Source: Cellulosimicrobium cellulans (lineage in GTDB: Bacteria; Actinomycetota; Actinomycetes; Actinomycetales; Cellulomonadaceae). Taken from it: a stretch of DNA of 64,000 nt. Location of the stretch: positions 3,844,001 through 3,908,000 of the forward strand of contig NZ_JAFBCN010000001.1 in assembly GCF_016907755.1 (NCBI RefSeq), written 5' to 3'. Positions 51,933-60,999 of the stretch are shown piece after piece (positions within the stretch are counted from its first letter, which is position 1; each line of letters begins with the position of its first letter). The position numbers and the translations under genes were made by a program. The notes below the pieces were generated by a model. It saw only the letters and a list, made by a program, of their open reading frames with translations. It was not told where the DNA came from and ran no database searches.

Positions 51933-53714
51933 CTAGACGAGGCCCGCGAGGCTGGCCTGCTGGTGGAACGCCGGGCTCACGGCCACGACGTCGTCGAACG
52001 TCCCCGACGCGACGATCTCCCCCGACTCCATGTAGAGGATCTGGTCCGCGTCGCGGATCGTGGAGAGCCGGTGCGCGACCGAGATCACCGTGATCTCGCC
52101 GGCGAGCTCGTTGATCGCCGCCGCCACGTCCGCCTCCGTCTTCGTGTCGAGGGCGCTCGTCGCCTCGTCGAGCACGACCACGAGCGGGTCCGAGTACAGC
52201 GCCCGCGCGATCCCCAGTCGCTGCCTCTGGCCGCCGGAGAGCGCCAGCCCTCCCTCTCCGATCCGCTCGTCGATCCCTCGGGATCGAGCGGTCACGGCGT
52301 CCCAGAGCTGGGCACGCCGCAGGGCCCTCTCGACCCTGTCGCGATCGAAGTCGCCGCCCCAGGTCAGGGCGACGTTCTGGGCGATCGAGCCGTCGAACAG
52401 CGCGACGGCCTGTGGCACGTAGCCGACGTGGCGGCGCCATTCGGAGGGCCGTTGGGCGTGGGCCCCGCCTCCGAACGAGACGGTCCCTCCGCTCGGTTCG
52501 AGCAACCCGAGGAGGATGTCCACCAGCGTCGACTTGCCGGCACCGGAAGCACCGACGATCCCGACCGTCGAACCGAACGGGATCGTCAGCTCGACGTCCC
52601 GCAGGGCCGGCTCGGTCCCCGTCGGGTACGTGTAGGAGACGTCCCGCATCTCGATCGCCAGCGAGCTGGGGAGCGCGGGGCCCGCGTCGTCGTCCTCGGG
52701 GTTCGCGGTGGCACGCTCACGAGAGCGCTCGATGTCGCCGATGATCGTCCGGATGTAGGGGTCCGCCGAGACCGAGCTCGTGACGATCGACTGGAACGAG
52801 GTGATCGACGGCACCAGCCGGAAGCCGGCGATGCCGAACAGGGCGAGCGCGGAGACGGCCTCGGTCATGCCGCCCACGGCGAAGCCGACGCCCCCGGTCA
52901 GCACGAACCCGCCGATGACCGCCGCGTCGAGGACGAACCTCGGGACGGCCCTCAGGAAGTACAGGTTCGACCTCGCCCGGGAGGTCCGTGCACGGGTCGT
53001 GGCGACGGCCTGCGCGACCTCGTCCTCCTTCTCCCGGAGCGTGATCTCCTTGAGCGCCGCCATCATGCCGGTGAGAAGGCCGGCGACCTTGAGCGACGAG
53101 TCGCGGGCGACCCGCGCCGCCACCCGCGTGCGCCTCCCCAGCACGTAGTACTGGAGGACACCGATACCGCCGAGGTAGGCCAGCGTGATCGCCGCCGTGA
53201 ACGGCTGCTGGAGGAAGATGATGACGACCACCCCGACGGCGGTGACGAGGAGGCCGGGCACCGTCGTCAGGGGCAGCAGCAGCCCACCCACGACGCTCGA
53301 GACCCCGCCGTCGGTGAGCTGGATGACCCTCGGCGTGCTGATGTTGATCCGCTCGGTCCACGGCGAGTGGATGTAGGACCGGAAGAGGTGGTCGCCGACC
53401 GAGAGCTCGAAGCCCGCGAAGTGCCGTGTCGCCTTCCACTGGAGGGCCACGCCCATCGCGGACTTGAGCAGGACGACGCCCGAGAGGACCACGATCAACG
53501 CCGGCACGGAGCTGATCGGGATCGTCCCGATCAAGGGGATCGTGAAGTCGCCCCCGGTGACCGCCGCCGCGAGGACGCTGGAGAGCAGCATGAGCGCCAC
53601 GACGTCGAGCACGGAGAGGAACGCCGACCCGATGGAGAAGATGATGAGGAAGCGCTGCGCGCTGCGGGGCAGGTAGGGCGAGATCGACCGGTACTGGTCG
53701 AGAAGTCGCTTCAT
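51933..53714 (-). CDS. PglK-like ABC flippase (fused permease-ATPase)
   Basis: This 593-residue half-transporter has six membrane segments (about 20-310) and a C-terminal ATPase with Walker A GASGAGKST, signature ALSGGQRQRLGIARAL and Walker B VVVLDEATSALD. The N-terminus and overall layout match PglK/WlaB and other lipid-linked-oligosaccharide flippases. A short Asp/Glu-rich linker near 325-340 joins the halves. It is coupled by ATGA to the preceding GT4 gene. A drug or peptide exporter is less likely given the neighbours. Confidence 0.87.
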   Translation of the reverse strand: MKRLLDQYRSISPYLPRSAQRFLIIFSIGSAFLSVLDVVALMLLSSVLAAAVTGGDFTIPLIGTIPISSVPALIVVLSGVVLLKSAMGVALQWKATRHFAGFELSVGDHLFRSYIHSPWTERINISTPRVIQLTDGGVSSVVGGLLLPLTTVPGLLVTAVGVVVIIFLQQPFTAAITLAYLGGIGVLQYYVLGRRTRVAARVARDSSLKVAGLLTGMMAALKEITLREKEDEVAQAVATTRARTSRARSNLYFLRAVPRFVLDAAVIGGFVLTGGVGFAVGGMTEAVSALALFGIAGFRLVPSITSFQSIVTSSVSADPYIRTIIGDIERSRERATANPEDDDAGPALPSSLAIEMRDVSYTYPTGTEPALRDVELTIPFGSTVGIVGASGAGKSTLVDILLGLLEPSGGTVSFGGGAHAQRPSEWRRHVGYVPQAVALFDGSIAQNVALTWGGDFDRDRVERALRRAQLWDAVTARSRGIDERIGEGGLALSGGQRQRLGIARALYSDPLVVVLDEATSALDTKTEADVAAAINELAGEITVISVAHRLSTIRDADQILYMESGEIVASGTFDDVVAVSPAFHQQASLAGLV

Positions 53715-54898
53715 CGTGCCACCACCGTGCCGTAGAGCTCGTTCGCCCGGGCGAACTCGTGCTCCCACGTCATCTCCGGCGCGGCACGGCGAGCGGCCTC
53801 GCGGTAGCCGTCTCCCGCCGCGAGCACGTCGGAGACCGCCCGGGCGAGCGCGGCGACGTCACGCGCCGGAGCGACGACACCGATCCCGAGGGAGGTGACG
53901 ACCGCGGCCACGTCCTCGGCGTCGGAGGCGACGACGGGCAACCCCGCCTGGATCGACTGGAACAGCTTGTTGGGCAGGCTGTAGATCGAGTTGAGGCTCA
54001 CGGGCTGCGGGTAGACGACCGACACGTCGGCGTCGGAGATCGCCGTGGGCACCTCGTCGGACTCCACGGGGTCGACGAACCTCACCCGGTCGGCCACCCC
54101 GTGCTCTCGTGCCACGGAGGCGATGTGGTCCCGGGAGCGCTGAGGCGCCGGGCCGATCAGGGCGAGATAGACGTCGTCGGGAAGGAGCGCCAACGCCTTG
54201 ACCGTCTCGGCGACACCGCGTGCCGGTCCGATGAGTCCGACGTGGACGACGAGGCGGGCGCCCTCGGGGACGTCGGCGGCGGATCGCAGGATCCCACGGC
54301 TCCCCGGCACCGGCAGCGAGGCGGCCAGCGGCACGTTCCGGACCAGCGTCGGCTGCGTGTCGAGGGAGAAGCGGTCGGTCATCCAGCGCTGGATCCCCTG
54401 GGAGACGGTGATGGTCCCGGCCCACCGAGAGGAGGCCCGGTCGAGGATCCACCGGTAGTAGGCGGCGATCCTGGGGGGCAGGGTCTGCGCCTCCCAGATC
54501 TCGTGCGCGTCGTAGACGAACGGCCTCCGCGTCACGAGGCGCACCAGGATGGCGGCGAAGAGCGTGTCGGCGTCGTGGGCGTGGACGAGGTCGGGCTTCC
54601 ACCGACGGATCGCCACCGCGGCGCGCAGGGCGAACGTCCACTGGCGCAGCCCGAGCTGGAGCCATCGGCGCCGCGACTTCGGCCCGGGCTTGACCCGGTC
54701 TGCGGTGCGCTGGCGCGGGCCGAGACGGACGATCACGCCGCCGCTCGGCCGGCGTTCCTCACCTGGAGGAAAGCGGGACACACCGCCGCCCACGGCGAAG
54801 AGCCGCGCTTCGTGGCCGTTCGCGGCGGCCGAGTCGAGGTACTTCAGGACCCGCGCGTCGCCATGGGTGTCGTTGTGGACGATGTACGCGATGCGCAT
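53711..54898 (-). CDS. Family 4 glycosyltransferase
   Basis: This 395-residue GT-B enzyme starts MRIAYIVHNDTHGDARVLKY, contains DLVHAHDADTLFAAIL, FVYDAHEIWEAQ and, in the donor half, LVVHVGLIGPARGVAETVKAL and YSLPNKLFQSIQAGLPVVAS. The donor sugar is unknown. GGAG lies five bases before the ATG. The first 18 codons and the leader resemble a short ORF at 57370-57483. It leads an operon with the PglK-like flippase and another GT. Confidence 0.9.
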   Translation of the reverse strand: MRIAYIVHNDTHGDARVLKYLDSAAANGHEARLFAVGGGVSRFPPGEERRPSGGVIVRLGPRQRTADRVKPGPKSRRRWLQLGLRQWTFALRAAVAIRRWKPDLVHAHDADTLFAAILVRLVTRRPFVYDAHEIWEAQTLPPRIAAYYRWILDRASSRWAGTITVSQGIQRWMTDRFSLDTQPTLVRNVPLAASLPVPGSRGILRSAADVPEGARLVVHVGLIGPARGVAETVKALALLPDDVYLALIGPAPQRSRDHIASVAREHGVADRVRFVDPVESDEVPTAISDADVSVVYPQPVSLNSIYSLPNKLFQSIQAGLPVVASDAEDVAAVVTSLGIGVVAPARDVAALARAVSDVLAAGDGYREAARRAAPEMTWEHEFARANELYGTVVAR

Positions 54899-54936
54899 GT
54901 GTCTCCAGGGAAGGGTTCGAGAACCGGGCGAGTCTA
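54899..54936 (-). promoter_or_regulatory. Promoter and 32-nt leader, copy A of a duplicated element
   Basis: On the minus strand CGGTAGACTC supplies a TAGACT -10 box (54936-54931), and exactly 32 bases separate it from the ATG, including CCTGGAG. Copy B at 57484-57521 has the same hexamer, the same spacing and 22 of 32 identical leader bases. Confidence 0.55.
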
Positions 54937-54989
54937 CCGAAGCGCACCGCTCGTCCCCGAAACTCGCGGGACGTGACGGACGCTCGGGA

Positions 54990-56075
54990 TCACCGCCGTG
55001 AGAGGACCGAGGCGACCATGAACCGCAGGGGGGCCTCCCGGGCGAGGAGGCGGGACGGGTCACGTGTCAGCAGTGCGGCCGGGCTCCGGAAGCGACGGCG
55101 TGCGACGCCGCGCGCGAAGAGGACCTCCACGGGTGTTCCCAGGTCCAGCACCGCGTCCAGCACACGCCGGTCGGCGATCGAGAGGACACGTTCCGCACCG
55201 GGAGCGAGGTCGAGGATCTGCCGCGTCACCGCGCGCAGGTCGGCGCGTTCCTGTGGCGTCCAGAACGCAGGGTCCGGGCGGTTGTGCACCGCCCCGAAGA
55301 CCTGGACGCGCAAGAACTTCACCGCGTACGAGGCCCTCTCCCGCGGACCCAGCCCCACGAACCGCGAGTCCTCCAGCAGGCTCTCCAGGTAGGTGAACTC
55401 TTCGGCGACGGGCTTGGGCCGGAAGGTCACCCGGTCGGAGGCGTCCGCCCCGATGACGTACGCGGGACCGGTACGGTCGTAGCTGATCCGTCGGCGCGAG
55501 AACCAGATCGAGAGCACGAACGCGATGTCGCCACCGACCGGTGCCCCCTCCGTGAGTCGCAGCGTGGGGAAGGCCGCACGCCGGACGATGCCGAGCGGTG
55601 CGCTGCGGTAGGCGAGCCGGTCGCGCGAGCCCTCGAGGCGGCGGGTCCGCCACGGCCGCACCGGCGGTGTCGGGACGTACGCGCCGGAGGCGTGCCGCAG
55701 GTGCGTCACCACCATGTCGGCGTCGTCGGCCCGCTGCCGCGCCACCCAGGAGTCGACCGCTCCCGGTTCGAGCAGGTCGTCGGAACCCATGATCGAGACG
55801 AAGGGCGCCGTGGCCTCGTCCAGCCCCCGGTTGAAGGGACCCGACGGTGAGCGCAGCCCGTCTCGATGCTCGATCGTGCGCACCCGGGGGTCGTCGACCA
55901 GCGCACCCAGCTTCTCCGCGATCGCGCCCGCGTCGATGTTGTGGCAGACGACCGTGACCCGCAGCGGGGTGCGTGTGTGGGCGAGCACCGACGCCACCGC
56001 ACGCTCGACGGGACGCGCCGTGCTGTGGACGGCGACGACGAGGTCGACGACGGGATCGGACGACAGCTCTGCCAC
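54990..56075 (-). CDS. Family 2 glycosyltransferase
   Basis: This 361-residue GT-A enzyme starts near LVVAVHSTARPVERAVASVL, has VVCHNIDAGAIAEKLGAL, and SIMGSDDLLEPGAVDSW as the likely metal site. The C-terminal third is Arg-rich and unassigned. The GTG at 56075 was chosen because AGGAGGAG lies directly upstream; 25 extra in-frame codons further up overlap the preceding gene. Donor and acceptor are unknown. Confidence 0.85.
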   Translation of the reverse strand: MAELSSDPVVDLVVAVHSTARPVERAVASVLAHTRTPLRVTVVCHNIDAGAIAEKLGALVDDPRVRTIEHRDGLRSPSGPFNRGLDEATAPFVSIMGSDDLLEPGAVDSWVARQRADDADMVVTHLRHASGAYVPTPPVRPWRTRRLEGSRDRLAYRSAPLGIVRRAAFPTLRLTEGAPVGGDIAFVLSIWFSRRRISYDRTGPAYVIGADASDRVTFRPKPVAEEFTYLESLLEDSRFVGLGPRERASYAVKFLRVQVFGAVHNRPDPAFWTPQERADLRAVTRQILDLAPGAERVLSIADRRVLDAVLDLGTPVEVLFARGVARRRFRSPAALLTRDPSRLLAREAPLRFMVASVLSRR

Positions 56076-56146
56076 TGCTCCTCCTGCTCGATCGTTCGTG
56101 GTGCCGACACCGGGCGGTGCGGCACGGCGTCGCTGCGCCGGACGGT

Positions 56147-57373
56147 TCACGGACCCAGCAGGAACGCGCGAAGTGCCGCCGCGGAGAGCGTCCCGTCGTG
56201 CACGGACGCGACGAAACCGGGTCCCGCAGCAGCCTTCGTCCGGTAGGTCTCGCGGTCCTCCGCGATCTCGAGGAGGACGTCCCGCAGGGTGTCTGGCGTC
56301 GCCTCGACCACCGGCAGGTCCCGGCCCGTGGCGTCACGGACGTGGTCGCGCACCGACGACGTGACGTGCCCGACCACCACCCTCCCGGACGCCATCGCCT
56401 CGCACGCGGCGACACCGTAGCTGCCGACACGGAACTGGTCGAGGACCACGTCGGCACGCGCGTAGACGGCCGGCATCTGCGACGCCGGCACCCCCTGCAC
56501 GTGCTCGTAGTCCAGGACGCCCTCCGCGGCGAGCCGTTCGAGGACCGGGTTGATGAGGTTCGTCCCCTTCACGGCCGAGCTGCTCGGGACGTGGACGACG
56601 CGGAGGCGGGTCCGTTCGAGCGCGTCCGCCTCCGCGTGCCAGCGGTCGCCGTCGACCACGACGGGGCACCAGGTCGCCGCCGGGACGTCCTCCAGCAGGT
56701 CCGGTGTCGAGACGAAGACGGGGGCGCCCAGGGCGGCGAGGCCGGCGAGGTTGCGCCGGGCGGTCTCCTCCAGCACGTCGAAGCGCGGGTCGTCGTGGAA
56801 CGGCGACCACGGGCTGGCCGCCCGGTGTCGGCTCGGCAGCCGCACGTCGGTCCCGTGGCACATCATCGCCACACCCAGGCCCGTCTCGCGCAGCATCCGC
56901 GCCTCGGTGAAGGCATCGCCGCCGTGGAGCCGACCGAAGAGGGGACGCTCCGCCTCGAACATCACGTGCGTGAACCTCCGCACGTATCCCTCCCGCTCCT
57001 GCTGCCACCGCCGGCTCATCAGATAGGTGGCGATGGGCACGGTGTCGTCGGCCGGGAAGCGGAAGCCGTGGTCAGCCTCTGCGACCATGTTGACCGCGCC
57101 GACCCCGTCGAGCTCGCGCTCCACGGCCCGACACCAGAGGTACCCCTGACCCGCGTAGTTCGTGGGTGCCACGTAGAGCCGCACGGACCCCTCCGGCACC
57201 CGGGGGGGCGGGACGACAGTGCCACCGACGGCGACGCCCCCGAGTCGCTGGACCGCGCGTCCGAGCGGCCCCGTGCCGGGTGCCACCAGCCGGTCGATCA
57301 TCGCGTTGACACGCCGTGGCAGCCGGGAGCGCTTCGCCACCAGGCTGCTGACGAGCTTGTTGACCACGCTCAC
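56147..57373 (-). CDS. GT-B glycosyltransferase, tandem paralogue 1
   Basis: This 408-residue protein has VRLYVAPTNYAGQGYLWCRA early, ATWCPVVVDGDRW and, in the donor half, VVHVPSSSAVKGTNLINPVL and VGSYGVAACEAMASGRVVVGHV, in line with a GT4-like enzyme. It is closely related along its length to the next gene upstream (57519-58754). AGGGGAG lies six bases before the GTG, which overlaps the stop of a 37-codon ORF by GTGA. Confidence 0.85.
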   Translation of the reverse strand: MSVVNKLVSSLVAKRSRLPRRVNAMIDRLVAPGTGPLGRAVQRLGGVAVGGTVVPPPRVPEGSVRLYVAPTNYAGQGYLWCRAVERELDGVGAVNMVAEADHGFRFPADDTVPIATYLMSRRWQQEREGYVRRFTHVMFEAERPLFGRLHGGDAFTEARMLRETGLGVAMMCHGTDVRLPSRHRAASPWSPFHDDPRFDVLEETARRNLAGLAALGAPVFVSTPDLLEDVPAATWCPVVVDGDRWHAEADALERTRLRVVHVPSSSAVKGTNLINPVLERLAAEGVLDYEHVQGVPASQMPAVYARADVVLDQFRVGSYGVAACEAMASGRVVVGHVTSSVRDHVRDATGRDLPVVEATPDTLRDVLLEIAEDRETYRTKAAAGPGFVASVHDGTLSAAALRAFLLGP

Positions 57374-57483
57374 GGCCGTCTCCCCTCGACTCCCGCCGTC
57401 GGTACGCCGGCCGCGGGGCAGGGACGCTCGACGGCGCGCGAGCCACCCCGGGTGTCGTGGTCAACCATCATGGCGGTACGCAT
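57370..57483 (-). CDS. 37-codon ORF coupled to a glycosyltransferase; truncated GT start or leader peptide
   Basis: An ATG with CCTGGAG upstream opens a 37-residue ORF whose TGA overlaps the GTG of the next gene. Its first residues MRTAMMVDHDTRGGSRAV match 8 of 18 positions of the GT4 start at 54898 (MRIAYIVHNDTHGDARVL), and the promoter and leader upstream match too. The rest is Pro/Gly-rich and unlike a glycosyltransferase. It may be a remnant of a duplicated gene 5' end, possibly now used for translational coupling. Expression is unproven. Confidence 0.5.
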   Translation of the reverse strand: MRTAMMVDHDTRGGSRAVERPCPAAGVPTAGVEGRRP

Positions 57484-57521
57484 GGCGCTCCAGGTCACGG
57501 ATCAGGAACCGGGTGAGTCTA
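57484..57521 (-). promoter_or_regulatory. Promoter and 32-nt leader, copy B of a duplicated element
   Basis: The minus strand has CGGTAGACTC with TAGACT at 57521-57516, 32 bases from the ATG of the short ORF. The TAG of the box is the stop codon of the upstream glycosyltransferase gene. It would allow the downstream operon to be transcribed independently. Confidence 0.5.
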
Positions 57522-58754
57522 CCGAGACGGGGAGCCGGGGCTGGACAAGAACGACTCCAGCGCTCGGGCGGACGCGCGGCCGTCGTGGAGAACCTGGACG
57601 AACCCGGGGCCACGGGCGGCCGTCGCGCGCGCATCCTCCCGTCGGTCGAGGACGTCGAGCAGCACCGCACGGAGGGTGTCGCCCGTCGCCTCGACCACGG
57701 GAAGATCCTGTCCAGCTGCGCGCCCCGCGACCGAGCGCGACTGCTCGGACACGTGCGAGACGACCACCCGGCCGGCGGCCATCGCCTCGCACGCCGCCAC
57801 ACCGTAGATCCCCATGCGGAGCTGGTCGACGACGACGTCCGACTCGCGGTACAGCCTGAGCATCCCGTCCCGGTCGAGACCGGTGGCCTGGCGATACTCG
57901 ACGAGCCCCTCCCGTTCGAGCTCCCGGAGCACCGGCTCGACGAGGTCGGTTCCCTTGAGCGCAGCGCGGCTCGGCGCGTGCACGACGACCGGGACGTCGC
58001 GCTCGAGCGGCGTCCCGGGCTCCCTCCACCGCTCGACGTCCACCGTCACGGGGAGCCATGTCGCCCACGGGACGTCGAGCAGCAGGTCGGGTGTGGAGAC
58101 GAACGCCGGGACGCCGTCCTCGTGGAGGCGTCGAAGCAGGTCCAGGTTGCGCTCGGCGCGGGCCTGCAGCAGCGGGGTGTCACGGTAGGACTCGAGCAGG
58201 AACGGCGACCAGGGGTCGCGCGCCGCGTGAGCGCTCGGCAGCCGGACGTCGCTGCCGTGGCAGAGAGTCGCCACGGCGGCGCCGGAGTCGCGCAGCTCGC
58301 GGATCTCCCCCGTCACGCCGCGGCCGAGCGCTGGGAACAGGGGGAGCTGCGACTCGACGATCACGTGGCTGAAGCGCCGTACCGCCCTGAGCTGGGCGAC
58401 CTGCCATGCCCTCGACCCGCGCAACGGGAACGGAGCGTCGACGTCGGCGGGGAAAGGCAAGGATCGTCGGTAGGTCATGTTGCGCGCACCGACCCCGTCG
58501 AGGAACTTCTCGGCGGACCGCGCCCATTCCCAGCCCTGTCCCGCCGAGTTCGCCGGGCCGACGAAGAGACGCACAGGAGCCCTGGGGACCTGTACGCGCG
58601 GGACGACGGCGCCCCGGCGCCCTCTCGCCCGGACGACCCGCAGGAAGAGCGCCGGCGGGAGCCACGAGATGATCCACCACGCGGCCCGACGGATCAGCGA
58701 GGGCGGACGACCGTTCACGGCGAACCCGGCGGAACGACGTGGATGCTGGCACAC
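57519..58754 (-). CDS. GT-B glycosyltransferase, tandem paralogue 2
   Basis: This 411-residue protein parallels its neighbour: VRLFVGPANSAGQGWEWARS, TLCHGSDVRLPSAHAARDPW, PAFVSTPDLLLDVPWATWLP, VVHAPSRAALKGTDLVEPVL and MGIYGVAACEAMAAGRVVVSHV. The shared blocks along the whole length indicate tandem duplication and divergence. Substrates are unknown. The GTG six bases after the preceding stop suggests coupling; a GTG 12 codons later is possible, and neither has a clear ribosome binding site. Confidence 0.85.
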   Translation of the reverse strand: MCQHPRRSAGFAVNGRPPSLIRRAAWWIISWLPPALFLRVVRARGRRGAVVPRVQVPRAPVRLFVGPANSAGQGWEWARSAEKFLDGVGARNMTYRRSLPFPADVDAPFPLRGSRAWQVAQLRAVRRFSHVIVESQLPLFPALGRGVTGEIRELRDSGAAVATLCHGSDVRLPSAHAARDPWSPFLLESYRDTPLLQARAERNLDLLRRLHEDGVPAFVSTPDLLLDVPWATWLPVTVDVERWREPGTPLERDVPVVVHAPSRAALKGTDLVEPVLRELEREGLVEYRQATGLDRDGMLRLYRESDVVVDQLRMGIYGVAACEAMAAGRVVVSHVSEQSRSVAGRAAGQDLPVVEATGDTLRAVLLDVLDRREDARATAARGPGFVQVLHDGRASARALESFLSSPGSPSR

Positions 58755-58760
58755 AGCGCG

Positions 58761-60038
58761 TCAGGGCCGTGATCGGTGCGTCGCACGACGGATCCCCTCC
58801 CCCGCGCGTCGCCGGAGCCGGGAACCCACCACACCGAGGACCGACCGAGCGGCGATCACGGACGTCGAGCGCACCGAGAGGTGCTCCTCGGCCCACGCCG
58901 CGACCCGGAGCCGCTCGTCGTCCGACGGCGGCGCCTCGAGCATCTCCACCAGTGCGCGCGCGACCGCGTCGGACGCGTGCGGGACCACCCGGCCCGCGGT
59001 CGCCCGCTCGATGATCTGTCCTACCGGACCGGGTCCGGCCTGCAGCACCGGCGTACCGACGGCCATCGCCGCGAGCGCCTTGGTGGGGATCGCGAACTCG
59101 TACCCCGACTCGGGCCGGATGCTCGAGAGCGCGACGTCGGCACCGCGGAGCCAGCGGGCGGCCTGGGCAGCGGGTTGCTGCGGCAGGAACGTCACGCTCG
59201 CTCCGCCGTCGGGCATCGCGGCCGCCATCTCGGCGAGCCGGCCGTGCATGCTGCCTCGTCCGAGGAACACGAGGCGCGCGCCGGGGACCTCCTGCACGAC
59301 GCCGGGCCAGGCCTCGAGGAAGACCTCGGCGCCGTGCCACTCCGAGGCGTTGCCCGCGTACACGGCGAACGGGCCCCGGCCCTCGGGTGCGAGCGGCACG
59401 ACGTCGGCGTTGAAGGTCGCGGTGTCGACGCCGTGCCGCACGATGGTCGTCCGAGGGGCGCCGAGCTGCGACGCCCGCGCCTCGACCGCGTCCGTCACGG
59501 TGAGGACAGCCGACGCACCGCGCAGGGCGAAGCGCTCGAGCGCGCGCACGATGCCCACCACGAGCCGGGGCGCACCGGTCGACCCCGCCGCGTCCGAGAC
59601 GATGTCGGCCGCGTAGTAGACGTACGGCACCCGTCGCAGGGCGCACACCAGGCGCACCACCGCCCCCGTGGTCGGCGGTGGCTCGGCCACGACCACGTCG
59701 GGCCGTCGGCCCGCGAGCAGGCGGAGGAAGAGGGGCACGTCGAAGCTCAGGTACGGCACGTATCCCCGGACGTACCCGCTGGCGTCCCGGAGCACGGGGC
59801 GGCGCCGCACCCGGACTCGCTCGTGCTCGGGGCCCGAGCCCATCGACGCGGGCACCGAGGCCGTCACGACGGTGACCTCCGCCCCCTCGTCCGCGAGTGC
59901 CGAGGCGAGCGCAGCGAGGCGGAAGGACGCCGCGGCCGGCTCAGGCAGGAAGATCCGCGACGCGATCGTGACGCGGGCCGTCCGCCCCGCGCGGCGAACG
60001 TCGTCGCCCTCGCCGCGGAGCTCCTTCTCGGGGCTCAT
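58761..60038 (-). CDS. Family 4 glycosyltransferase (WbuB-like)
   Basis: This 425-residue GT-B enzyme has RIFLPEPAAASFRLAALASAL, DVVVAEPPPTTGAVVRLVCAL, the central FAVYAGNASEWHGAEVFLEAW and the donor-site IRPESGYEFAIPTKALAAMA followed by GTPVLQ. The pattern resembles WbuB/WcaC-type enzymes that use UDP-HexNAc donors, but that is a guess. Its ATG overlaps the stop of the upstream GT2 gene by ATGA. Confidence 0.88.
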   Translation of the reverse strand: MSPEKELRGEGDDVRRAGRTARVTIASRIFLPEPAAASFRLAALASALADEGAEVTVVTASVPASMGSGPEHERVRVRRRPVLRDASGYVRGYVPYLSFDVPLFLRLLAGRRPDVVVAEPPPTTGAVVRLVCALRRVPYVYYAADIVSDAAGSTGAPRLVVGIVRALERFALRGASAVLTVTDAVEARASQLGAPRTTIVRHGVDTATFNADVVPLAPEGRGPFAVYAGNASEWHGAEVFLEAWPGVVQEVPGARLVFLGRGSMHGRLAEMAAAMPDGGASVTFLPQQPAAQAARWLRGADVALSSIRPESGYEFAIPTKALAAMAVGTPVLQAGPGPVGQIIERATAGRVVPHASDAVARALVEMLEAPPSDDERLRVAAWAEEHLSVRSTSVIAARSVLGVVGSRLRRRAGEGIRRATHRSRP

Positions 60039-60997
60039 CCCTCGTCGAACGGGGCGAGCGTCGGCGTGTCGGGGCTCTCCTGGATGTCGAGCTGCAACGA
60101 CGACACGAGCATCTGGACACCGAGCACGAAGGGGGTCACCGCCAGGAGGACCGTGCCGGCCGTGGCGGGCGGGGAGTCCCAGGTCGCGGCGATGATCCAG
60201 ATGCCCGCGGCGACGCCCAGGAGCGTGAGGAGGAGGCCCGAGAACAGGAGCAGCGCGACCGCCGAGAACGACCAGAGGACGTACCGGTACCAGATCCGGT
60301 ACCAGTACCCGCGGAAGAGCAGGCTGAGCAGCTCGGGGACCACCTTGCCGAGGCGGATGCTCGACACCTCGTTGCCGTACACCGCCGGGATCGGGACGTC
60401 GACGGCCGCCGTGCCCGCGACGTTCAGGTGGATCAGCAGGTCGTTCTCGAAGCTGTAGCGCTCGGCGACGCGGTCGAGCGCGAGCTTCTCGAGCACCGAC
60501 GTCCGGATGGCCGTGTAGCCGTTCTGCGGGTCGAAGAGGTGCCAGTACCCCGACGCGAACTTCGTCAGGAACGAGAGCACGATGTTCCCGAACACGCGGT
60601 ACCGCGGCATCCCCGTGTACGAGTCGGGACGGAAGAAGCGGTTCGCCTTCGCGAACCCGTAGCCGCCGGACGTCACGGGGTCGAGGAGGTCGGGCAGGTA
60701 GTTCGGGTCCATCTGGGCGTCGCCCGCCATGATGACGTTGACGTCCGAGCCCAGCTCCATCGCGGTGCGGTGCCCGGTGATGATGGCCCCGCCGACGCCC
60801 TTGTTCACCTCGTGGCGCACGAGCGTGACGCGCGGGTCGTCCAGCGCCTTCACGGCGTCGGACGTCCCGTCGGGGCTGCAGTCGTCCACGATGACGATGT
60901 CGTCGACGAAGTCCGGCATCGTGGTGACGACCGTCGCGATCATCGCCTCCTCACGATAGGCCGGCACGACGGCGGCGATCCGCGCGCCCTTGTACAT
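60035..60997 (-). CDS. DPM1-like family 2 glycosyltransferase with membrane anchor
   Basis: This 320-residue enzyme has RIAAVVPAYREEAMIATVV, VIVDDCSPDGTSDAV, VRHEVNKGVGGAIITGHRTA and the metal-binding IMAGDAQMDPNYL, then two C-terminal membrane segments (about 230-260 and 270-300). It resembles polyprenyl-phosphate mannosyl- or glucosyltransferases. It starts two bases from the stop of a GtrA gene, its likely flipping partner. AAGGAGAG precedes the ATG. Confidence 0.9.
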   Translation of the reverse strand: MYKGARIAAVVPAYREEAMIATVVTTMPDFVDDIVIVDDCSPDGTSDAVKALDDPRVTLVRHEVNKGVGGAIITGHRTAMELGSDVNVIMAGDAQMDPNYLPDLLDPVTSGGYGFAKANRFFRPDSYTGMPRYRVFGNIVLSFLTKFASGYWHLFDPQNGYTAIRTSVLEKLALDRVAERYSFENDLLIHLNVAGTAAVDVPIPAVYGNEVSSIRLGKVVPELLSLLFRGYWYRIWYRYVLWSFSAVALLLFSGLLLTLLGVAAGIWIIAATWDSPPATAGTVLLAVTPFVLGVQMLVSSLQLDIQESPDTPTLAPFDEG

Positions 60998-60999
60998 CC

